Assembly: GCA_021904315.1 (NCBI GenBank) | Contig: CM038918.1 | Span: 8,757,349 to 8,821,348 of the forward strand | Direction of reading: 5' to 3' | Source: Sphagnum magellanicum | Taxonomy: Eukaryota > Streptophyta > Sphagnopsida > Sphagnales > Sphagnaceae | DNA: 64,000 nucleotides | Shown: positions 32,901-41,541 of the stretch, one piece after another | Layout: every line of letters begins with the position of its first letter | Position numbering within the stretch: position 1 is the stretch's first letter | Notes under the pieces: generated by a model | Seen by the model: only the letters and a program-made list of their open reading frames with translations | Told to the model about the DNA's origin: nothing | Database searches by the model: none | Made by a program: the position numbers and the translations under genes

Positions 32901-35403
32901 TTTTTCTTGGAAATAGATGCTTCCAACTTTGTATGAGGCATCATACTTTCACAACTTGGAGAAGGCAATCTTATCACCTTCCATTTTCATAAGTTTTCTC
33001 TTGCATGGATTAATTATGAGATTCATGATAAAGAAATTCTAACCATCGTGGATGCCTTTGAAGAGTGGCATCATTTGTTTGAAGGACCTCAACATGAAAT
33101 CAATGTGTATTCAGACCATAAGGACTTGTAATATTTCACGACAACTTGTGTTTTGAAATGAAGCCAAGTTTAGTGGGCATTATCTTTATTTCAATTTCGA
33201 TTTGTCATCACATATCACCCTAGGCACCGGCAAGGGAAATTTGATGTGTTGTCCTATTGTTCATGCTTCACGCCTAAGGAGGAAGATATAACCTACAAGC
33301 AACAATGTGATGTTATTTTCAAGCCCAAACATCTTTGATTGCAGGTGTTATCAGTAATTCTTGATGACACAACCTTTTTTTATCAAATTCATGAAGATTT
33401 GAAGAAGGACCCTCTTATTATCAGCATTCAAGGCCAAATAAGGTGTCATCATCAAGTCTAGGATTTTTTCGGTGATCATGCCAAGTTCAAGTTTCAAAAT
33501 GGTCTTTTTTATTGTGACGGTCTTTTGTATGTTCCTAATGGCCCTGCACAACTTAAAATTCTCCAAACTAAGCATGATGTTTTGGTTGTAAACCATTTTG
33601 GATTCAACAAGACCATGAAGTTAGTGTCTCGGTATTATTGGTGGCCATAGTTTTGGAAGTATGTGAAGGAGTTTGTTGGATTTTTTTATGTTTGTGTTCA
33701 ATTAAAAAATATTCGTCATCGCTTTCATGGTCTCCTTCAACCATTACTAATCCATGTATCCCCATGATATTCAATTTCCATGGACTTTGTCACAAGCTTT
33801 CCATTTTTTAGTTCTTATGATTCCATCTTGGTGGTGGTGGACCGTTTGATGAAAATGGTTCCTTTCATTCTACATACCAAAATAATAATTGGCGAAAGAA
33901 TAACCAAGTTATTATTTGATTATGTTTTTCAGTATCATTATCTTCTTTAAAATATCATTTTTGATCATGGGCCTTAATTTGCATCCAAGTTTTGGAAGCA
34001 ACTCTTTGAGCTTTTAGGTGTGAAGGTGAACTTGTCATTAGTTTTCCACCCCCAAATGAATGGGCAAACAAAATGGGTCAATCAAATTTTGGAGCAGTAT
34101 TTATGGTGCACAATTAATTATCATCAAGATAATTGGTCAAAACTTTTGGCCATGGTAGAATTTCCTTACAACAACACAATGCATTCATTAACCTAGCAAA
34201 CACCTTTATTTGCAAAACATGGTTTGCACCCCAAGTTTGATATTCAAGGTGTGCACAAAGTCATGAATCCGGTAGCTAAGGATAGAGCTATGTGGTTAGT
34301 GAATGTTCGTTCAAGCTCAATTTGTATCTAACCTTGAAAAACACAAAAACGATATAAAAACAATGTTGATGAACATTAAAAGGAATAACTTAGTTTCAAG
34401 GTTAGGGACCAAGTTTGATTTCAATGATAAAATATCAAAACAATAAGACCATTAGAAAAGTTTGATCATTAGAGGTTAAATCCATTATTCATTATGAAAC
34501 AAATCAATGTTGTGGCTTTCCAACTCAAGCTTCCAGGTTCTATGAGAATCCATAAGGTGTTTCATGTTTCTTTGTTGGAGCCTTACCATGCGTCTACCAT
34601 TCCATGAATAATCCATGATCCCCTTCCACCTATTGAAATTGATGTTGAACAAGAATATGAAATGGAGGACATTTTGGATTCAAAGATTTATAATCATCAA
34701 CTTTAATATCTTGTTCATTGGCATGGGTATGATGTGAGTGAGCACACTTGGGAACCAATCAAAAACCTATTTAATGCCATGGAGAAGTTTCATGAATTTT
34801 ATTAACAATATCCAAGCAAGCCCAAATCTGCTCTTCATGGAACTCATCATTGGAAGGGGAGGTGATGTCATAAATGTCAATGCCATGGGGTTCATTTATT
34901 TGAATGTTCATCCATCATTTGTAAAAAACTTGTATCTAACTTTTAGTTTAGTTATAGTTCCCTTTTAGTTAATTATAGTTAAGTTTTAGTTCATCTCCAC
35001 TTGATTATTAGTTCATTTCCATGTGACTCTTAGTTAAGTCCTAATTCACTTTTCATTAATTCTTAGTTCACTTTTAATTAGTTAAGTTTTAATTCATTTT
35101 TAGTTAACTCATAGTTCACTTTTAGTTAGCCTTTAGTTCATTTTTAGTTAATTCTTAATCCATTCTTAATTAATTGTTAATTCACTTTTAATTAAGTATA
35201 AGTTCACTCTTAATTGAATTTTAGTTTATTTATGGTTCACATGTAAATTGGAAACTTCTTAAGATTTTTTTTGAATTAAATGCCCAAGAGGTATAAATAG
35301 AGGTAAAATTCCCCATTACCTTTAATATGTTCAACACTAGTTTTAGGTATGTTTCTTGTCATAACCTTATTTTGTTTTTATTTATTTTTGCAATAAATTA
35401 TGT
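29948..35403 (+). mobile_element. Fossil Ty3/gypsy chromovirus with LTRs, interrupted in its 3' LTR region
   Basis: Parts in order: 5' LTR about 29948-30620; gag about 30900-31620 with a zinc knuckle (CX2CX4HX4C, about 31520-31560); reverse transcriptase about 31970-32760; RNase H about 32900-33270; integrase about 33550-34250; a C-terminal chromodomain about 34650-34805 (LVHWHGYDVSEHTWEP); a polypurine tract at 34852-34862; 3' LTR 34863-35403. The two LTRs share AATGTCAATGCCATGGGG near their starts, a block of TTAGTTCACTTT-like internal repeats, and a GGTATAAATA-like region, but differ at many positions, so the element is old. It is broken, with at least about ten breaks. The 3' LTR stops at the target-site duplication of the CACTA element, and its remainder is not recognised beyond 45331. 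The chromodomain identifies a chromovirus. Confidence 0.9.
35401..35403 (+). repeat. Left target-site duplication (TGT) of the CACTA element
   Basis: The three bases TGT just before the left terminal inverted repeat are repeated directly after the right one at 45329-45331. CACTA elements produce 3-bp duplications. Confidence 0.85.
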
Positions 35404-35680
35404 CACTACTAGAAATTCTGTCATATGCAACCACCATGTTTGCAACTGGGATGCAACTACCTATCACATGCAACTATCCTTGGTTTTTTATGCAACTACA
35501 ATGGATTTTTGCCCCCTTTTTGGGTGTGTATGCAACTATGGTGCAACTATGATCACCTTCATCCCAACCTTTGGATGATTTCTGTGATATATCATCGTAT
35601 ATATTTGATATGCATATATTCATAGTTGTATGTGCAACCAAAATATGCAAACTATGGTCTTTTGGTAAGCTAGGTACACA
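35404..35680. repeat. Left terminal inverted repeat and subterminal TGCAAC motifs
   Basis: After the 13-bp terminal repeat, (A)TGCAAC motifs occur about eight times in some 250 bases, mostly in the forward orientation, with one inverted GTTGTATG-like copy. These fit the subterminal arrays where CACTA TNPA-like proteins bind. Confidence 0.8.
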
Positions 35681-36227
35681 TTTTTTGTAGGCATGTCTAG
35701 GATTAGGGTTGCCTACAAATGACAATCCCATTGATAAGGTTTAGGACATAGGTGAAAAATAACCTAATCTATTTTGCCACCTACCTAAGATAATGTAGTT
35801 ATCCCCAACTTTTAGTAGCTTGCTCCACAAACATTTAGAAGACAATTGAGAATGGAAGATATCAATTTTATTTACAATAGTTTATCACTTGATGAAGCAA
35901 AACAATGTATATGTGTATTCAACAATAAGGTCCAATTAATCCCCTCAAGATTACAATATGTGGGTTTGAGGGTTTAAATAATCTATTTTATTCCAACAAT
36001 TATCCAATACAAGTGAGGGTCTCATGGCACATATACACCTTATAGTCCATGTAATGCATTGTTAGCTCTGGGTGTGCCACCTACACACCATTGTGATCCA
36101 ATGCTAGTAACTCTACTCGTCTACAGTTTATCCACTCACTTGTTACTCACTTCTTGTTGTAGTAGGAAACTAATAAAATGCTAACCACACAGGTATGAGA
36201 AATGAGTTTCATCAGACTCTTAGAAGT
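35681..36227. other. Transposon interior, no gene recognised
   Basis: Lies between the left subterminal repeats and the last exon of the captured coiled-coil gene. No coding signal is seen. Confidence 0.4.
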
Positions 36228-38405
36228 TTAACATCTTAAGGGATGGTTGAACTTTCTGGACCTTTGCAACACCTGAACTGCTTGAACCAAGCTCCTCACA
36301 GAGTGCTCATTGTTGTCTATGGTTTCATCCCTGGGAATTTTCTTAAAATGCTTCACGTGAAGAGAGGGCCAATTGGTGGACCCAACAACAGTCTCCAACC
36401 CCTTCATTCGATCTGATAACACGTCTAGTGCCTGCACAGAATAGAGGTAAACTCATCCTCAACAAGTTGCAGTGATTATGAGAGGCAATATTTCAAAGGT
36501 TGCTAAAAAGATAGTGAAAAACAGAGCAGTTGCATGTATATATGCCACAAGTATGTAAGTTTACTTGGTAATGATATTTCCAAATTCAGATATCTTTTTT
36601 TCAATCCCATCCTATCTAATTTCTTAGACAAGAAAAAGCTGACCTGATTTAGCTGAGTGACCTCAACTTTCCAGTCTCTCTTTTGTTGTTCAATTTCTTC
36701 CTGGATAACACCCAGGCACCATTTTTTCTCGGTATTCAGGTGATTTTGTGATTATTGTATTTGTTCCACTGTTTGGGAGAGAGTGTTGAGAGTGTCCTCC
36801 ATCTGCATGTAGTCTGTATTTAACCATTTGCAATGACACTGGACACAAAGTGCTACTAGAGTTCCGAGACTATACTCAATATCTAACCTGGGGGGAAGCG
36901 TCAGCAAGCACAGAAGCATCTTTCACCTCAGATATGTTGCCACTTTACCTTGGAGATGTTGCAAGTGATGTCTTCATGCATTTGGTGATTGGTAGTCATC
37001 AAATTAGGCATGAGAGATTAATGTTGCTTAAGTGTGGAAAACAACCATCTCTTTTCTTCCTGAAGTTCCTGGGTGATATCTTTGGCTTTGGTAACCTCAA
37101 CATTCATTGTATGTCACCATCCAGCAATCGCAAACTCAAGTTCATTGCCGAAGTGGTTTTGGACTTCGTGGGTGTGCTGTATTGCCAACTTCCGCTAATG
37201 CTCCAAGCTATCCTTCTCTCTCTCCAAACCCTCCTGCTTTATCATCAGTGTGCACACATATTTCCATGATGAGGATGATTTTATTCACAAGTTTCACAGT
37301 AACAGTTCAGATGAATAAGTTGCAAATTACACATGTACCTGCAGCTGCATGGTTAGCTTCTGAGTTTTTCCCATTTCTGAGTTGAAAGAACCCAGAAGCT
37401 CAGCCAAAACTTGTTGGGCCCTAAGTGCAGATGCAGAAGCTTCTGAAATAGCAAGTGATGCCACATGTTTTTCTTTGTGCACAACTGACATTGCATTCAG
37501 GAGTTTTGAGGTCTCTCGTCAAGACACTATTGCACCTCCTGGTTTCTGTTTTGGGCTTCTGTAACAATAATCAGTGAATGTTCTTTCACCTTTGCAAGCT
37601 CCTTGTTGACTTTGATGGACTCGGTAGCAACAGCAACTACCATATCTCTATCAGTTGCCAGATTCTCCTGGATCATGCATGGACCAGGACATGTGGTTCA
37701 AACATCCAAAATTTTGTAACCTGAGAAATGTTGTCTCTCTCTTATTTGAGGAGCATCATCATGCAAAACCAGTAGCAGACCTGAGGTTCAGCACTCCTAT
37801 ATTCTTAGAGGATTTTATGCAAATTCCAACCTGAAGCTGCAGGTTGTTCCATCGTGTATTCGCAATCTCCATGTTGAATGATCCCAACATTTCAGTAAGG
37901 AAGTTTGTTGCTTTTGTCGCTGATATGGCGGCATCTGCAGCTGCCTTAACTGCCACTTGCTTATGTTTTTCTACAACTGACAACGCTCTTGGCAAACTTT
38001 CTGGACCTTCTTTCTGTTAAACATCAAATGAAAATTTTCTTGAACCAATTCGACCTGAGAAAATGCTATTGTGATGATGGTGATGCCTCTTCTCACAAGG
38101 GCGCTCACTCACTGGATCATGAATTGTGGCAAAACTCCAATGAGTCGAGGAGAGAAGGCATTCACGTAACTTACCCCTGCTGCTGCCACACTAAGTTCAA
38201 GCTTCAAGTCTTTGATCTCTTGCTTCACGGAAACAGTCATTGCCAGTGTTTTATCGTGCGATTTTTGCAAGCGCTTCTTCACCTGTGCTTTGACTGCACT
38301 TATCATTTCACATTTGATATCGATGCAGACATCCTTTAGTTGACGACGTATGGATGCACTCTCCCTCTCAAGTGCTTGTTGGACGATGCCGCATTCCGTC
38401 TCCAT
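36228..38405 (-). pseudogene. Captured multi-exon coiled-coil gene, decayed (unknown family)
   Basis: The apparent first exon (38405 to about 38177) starts METECGIVQQALERESASIR, ends in VAAAG, and has a GTAAGT donor. Later exon-like blocks with splice borders are at about 38013-37832 (ends NNLQLQ), 37680-37560 (ENLATDRDMVVAVATESIK), 37500-37340 (ends LTMQLQ), 37170-37040, 36800-36650 and 36430-36228. The two blocks ending in LQLQ and MQLQ are paralogous: both read SVV-x-K-x-K, then Ala-rich sequence, then LGSFN. The predicted protein is helical, Lys/Glu/Gln-rich and coiled-coil throughout. At least two later blocks contain in-frame stops, and one exon (37560-37680) lacks a clean continuation, so I call it a pseudogene. 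A telo-box sits 16 bases upstream of the ATG, so the promoter seems to have been captured too. I do not recognise the parent gene. Confidence 0.6.
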
Positions 38406-38420
38406 TATTCATACGTCCAG

Positions 38421-38435
38421 GTTTAGGGTTTAGGG
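38421..38435 (-). promoter_or_regulatory. Telo-box upstream of the captured coiled-coil gene
   Basis: A double CCCTAAA-type unit on the gene strand, 16 bases upstream of the ATG at 38405. It suggests that the host promoter or leader came along when the transposon acquired the gene. Confidence 0.45.
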
Positions 38436-38562
38436 TCTCAAGAAGCACCTGATCTGCAACCGATTTTGGCTATTGCTGTTACAGTGTGATGTTTTGCAGA
38501 ATGCGTATAGACTGTGTTCCTAAGACTCAAAGATCGACAATCTCATTTTGAGTTTTTTTTCA

Positions 38563-38870
38563 GGTGGAACTTGAAAGTGTAAGAAAGCTTGCAGCAAGGA
38601 TGCAAGAGGACAGTAAAGAATTAGAGAAGGAAAGAGGCAGCAGGCGAGTGGAAGGTGTCCAGGAGAGACTTCTCATTATGGAGAAAGTGGAGAGTTTGTC
38701 ACACCTGTACCTAGGAGGCTTAGAGGAGGTTCATGCTAATGTCTTCAATGTGAAGCTTGGTTGTTGTGACCGCGTTGATAAATTGGAAGATCAATGGAAA
38801 GAGTTTTAGCAGCAAGAGCAGGAGATTACTGTTGCCTCCGAATATGAACTTGGATCCGTGCCTCAGCAAG
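38563..38870 (+). pseudogene. Captured coiled-coil exon on the plus strand
   Basis: The exon-like block follows a TTTTTTTTCAG acceptor and ends at a GTAAGT donor. It reads VELESVRKLAARMQEDSKEL, then QERLLIMEKVESLSHLYLGG, a cysteine pair (LGCCDRVDKLEDQWKEF), an in-frame TAG, and QQEQEITVASEYELGSVPQQ. It is coiled-coil-like and opposite in strand to the neighbouring captured gene. It may be a fragment of a different gene or of a divergent partner. Parent unknown. Confidence 0.5.
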
Positions 38871-38959
38871 TAAGTTGCATCACTCTCCCCTTCAGCTTCA
38901 AGACCCTGTGAAGGACATGTCTCGTTGTAGGACGATGCCAAAGAAGGCAGCGATATGGA

Positions 38960-39315
38960 TTCCAGAACAGTAATGATCGCGATCTGAATCTCTGCCAGTT
39001 TGTTTAAGATGCTCAGGTTTTTCGTATCTATGCGGAGAACCTACACGATGTAGATTTCCATAGCAATAATGCTACCGATCTGAATTTCTACGAGTTTGTT
39101 TGAGATGCTCAGGTTTTTCGTGACGACTTGGGGAACTTGTACGACATAGATTTTGATAGCAATGATGATCTCGATTTGAATCTCTGCGATTTTGTTTGAA
39201 AGGCTCAGGGGCGTCTTGACGATTTGGAGAGCCTGTGCAACGCTATAAATTTCCATAGTAGTAATGATATCGATCTGAATTTCTGCGAGGTTGTTTGAGA
39301 TGTACACACCAGGGA
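38960..39315. repeat. Tandem repeat, about 3.7 units of 96-99 bp
   Basis: GATCTG/GATTTG anchors fall at 38981, 39077, 39173 and 39272. All four units keep a similar block ending TTTGTTTGAGATGCTCAG. The minus strand stays open across the units (consensus near LSISNKLAEIQIEIIIAMEI), but on the plus strand, the direction of the adjacent exon, every unit has a stop at the same place. The 96-base period is divisible by three, so it may derive from a coding repeat of 32 residues. Confidence 0.75.
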
Positions 39316-40613
39316 GCACAAGGAAGAAGAAGAAGGTATAGAGAGCTTTCTACCTTCACTGCCTTTTCAACTTTCTTGAGGTCCTTCATTTCAAGCTTCA
39401 AATCAGTGCCTTCGTATAGATGTTATGTGATGGCTATGCCCTGATAAGAAGCAAAAACGTCCAGTAATTGATTGAGTCTGGCCAGTTTTGTTTTCACCTT
39501 TAGTTTTGGTTGTTTTAATTGGCTAATGTTGTGTGCTACCTGACTACAAATGTTCAGACTCCAATGCATGGCGGAAGGTTAGGAGTGCTACTGCAGCAAG
39601 TCCATCAGGACCATCTTTCCTTTTGCATTCTTTCTCAGTCTAGATGGGTTCCACTCAGTATCGTGAACTTCATTTGCTGAAAGAAAATCCTAGGTTATGA
39701 TATTTCCTTAATTCATGAATATTGTCACTTTTATTGGTATGGAGTGTCTGTGATGTTGCTCTGTAGTTTCCTCGCAATGCTTAGGTGTGGACTAGAAACT
39801 TTAATTTGGGTGAAGGACTGGTTTGGACCACAGTTGTACTAAGAGAATGTGCTAGATGGTCATTTTCTTTTTTTGCAATCAAATTTGATTTGCTGAAATG
39901 ATATTTGTTTGGGAAACATTGTATGCTTGTTGGTTGTGCAGATACTCCCTTGTTGGCCGCTCCTTCTATTCTCCAAACCTTGGTACCAGACAGTCACTGG
40001 GAGATGGACTGGAAAGCTGGCGCGGTTTCTACCAAAGTATACGCCCAACTTAGATGGGCTTGTCCTTAAACATTGGTAAGAGGAGAAGACCCTTGACCTT
40101 CAAGTGGTTGTTGTACTTTGACTTGTGCAACATGTTGCAAGCAGACTTTGGCAACTTATGGCAGCATTTAGATGTCAGGTCAGATTTCTGCTTTCAGCAC
40201 ATACTGTCCAAGAAATTTGGCAATTTTGTACCCTGTGATGGCAAGTACTTGGGATTCACCAATCTGGATGCTGTGGATTCTTCAAATATGGAGTGACTTC
40301 TAGATCTCATGGCTTGTGGGTTTGTCATAGACATGTCATCAACTGCCTTCATTGAGCCAAAAACTGTGATGGAGTTCATTCAGGATCTTCTGAACAAGGA
40401 TATATCAAGGGGATTAATGGAGAGGGCTTTCCACGCTTTGGGGTAGAGAGCGCAGCAAAATATATATTTTTTCAAATATTTAGAAAAATGCCGCAAGTCC
40501 AACCAAGCTAAGGTAAGCCTCACATTGCGAGCCGGGAGTGTCTATAAAAGAAAATGGCAAAAATCAAATAGAATAAAAAGATTGTGTCTCCGCTCTGCGC
40601 TTTGTTTCCTTAA

Positions 40614-40692
40614 GCTTACTTGGTGAAAATGGTAAACACAACAGACTTAAAATCTGTTCCTATGGGTTATCGGTTCCAGTCCAATAATGAGC
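40614..40692 (+). tRNA. trnL-UAA: tRNA-Leu(UAA)-like, mitochondrial type
   Basis: Acceptor arms 40614-40620 and 40686-40692 pair except for one position. The anticodon stem (40641-40645/40653-40657) is perfect and its loop holds TAA at 40648-40650. The variable region is long, as in class II tRNAs. The T stem has one mismatch, so this copy is slightly decayed. Inside the NUMT; probably not expressed. Confidence 0.8.
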
Positions 40693-40694
40693 AT

Positions 40695-40773
40695 ACTTGC
40701 TTGGTGAAAATGGTAGACACGACAGTCTCAAAATCTGTTCCTATGGGTTGTCGGTTCGAATCCGATAGCGAGT
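40695..40773 (+). tRNA. trnL-CAA: tRNA-Leu(CAA)-like, mitochondrial type
   Basis: The seven acceptor pairs (40695-40701/40767-40773) all form, one as a wobble pair. The T arm (40750-40766) pairs fully. The anticodon loop holds CAA at 40729-40731, with one mismatch at the inner end of the stem. It is 79 bases long and lies two bases after the Leu(UAA) gene, which it closely resembles; the two are a tandem pair. Confidence 0.8.
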
Positions 40774-40803
40774 ATCCTAATGTCTAAATTGGAAAATAAA
40801 AGG

Positions 40804-40875
40804 GCGAGTATAACTTAATAGGTGAAAGTGTCAGATTGTGAATTTGAAAACACGGGTTCAAATCCCGTTATTCGC
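40804..40875 (+). tRNA. trnH-GUG: tRNA-His(GUG)-like, mitochondrial type
   Basis: All seven acceptor pairs (40804-40810/40869-40875), the anticodon stem (40831-40835/40843-40847, one G-T) and the T stem (40852-40856/40864-40868) form. The anticodon GTG is at 40838-40840 in loop TTGTGAA. Sequence details differ from plastid trnH, pointing to a native mitochondrial gene. Confidence 0.85.
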
Positions 40876-41206
40876 AAGAAGAACAAATCATCTATTAGCT
40901 TAAATCTTGACAATCTTCGGGAGCACTACTTTTCGCAACAAAAAAGATTTTGTAAGAATTTTCCAATTTTTGCTGTGATTTTCCAAATGGGAAAAAAAGC
41001 TTTGCTATAAAGTGCCCCAGCTTTGTCGATCAAGCTTGTGGCCTTAATTAGCAAAGTGGGCCCCTTAGTTATTGGGTGGTTATCCTTTGGTGACTAAGTC
41101 ACCCTATTAGATCCTTCCGTTTCTTGTCCTATAACAAATCAAACATAAAAGGATAAGGCCACATTGCGCCCATGCTCGGACATCATCAGCCATTTTTGCC
41201 GATAGA

Positions 41207-41541
41207 TTACTCTGCTTGTATTGGCTGATATAAACAAAAACATAAAGAATTATACGGATAAAAGATAAGCTCAAAAAGTTGTTGAAATACTGATATTGTT
41301 TCTAAATCAACAGCTCTTTTTATATCCATATGATTGACTAAAGTAAATTGGAGTTGTCCGTATAATAAAACTAGATTTTGCTTGTAGAAGGTTGAAGGTA
41401 ACAATTGTGACCATGTATTGTCTGGTGTTTTTCTAATTAAGTACAAGATACAAGTGGGACCTGCGCTAAAAGCCGATTGAATAAAGGTTTGATTAGAACC
41501 TAGCTTATATACCTGTGCTCTTGCAAAGTGGTCATCAGTAA
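41207..41541 (-). pseudogene. rpl10: Mitochondrial ribosomal protein L10 (rpl10) fragment
   Basis: The minus-strand frame reads GFTDDHFARAQVYKLGSNQT, then FIQSAFSAGPTCILYLIRK, TPDNTWSQLLPSTFYKQN, and LLYGQLQFTLVNHMDIKRAV, ending QPIQAE and a stop. The GPT-x-I-x-Y segment, followed by a G-x-L block and an I-x-x-A-x-L-x-T-x-x-x-x-Q helix, matches the order of the L10 fold. Plant mitochondrial genomes are known to carry rpl10. A stop lies just upstream and the N-terminal part is missing, so this is a fragment in the NUMT. The rpl10 call is from motif memory, not alignment. Confidence 0.6.

Noticed and set aside
39041-39319. A real small gene on the minus strand
   Set aside because: The open frame covers the 96-bp tandem repeat only, with no splice or family support.
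40614-40875. Plastid origin for the three tRNA genes
   Set aside because: The His and Leu sequences differ strongly from remembered plastid trnH-GUG and trnL-UAA, and the neighbouring L10 fragment is of mitochondrial type.
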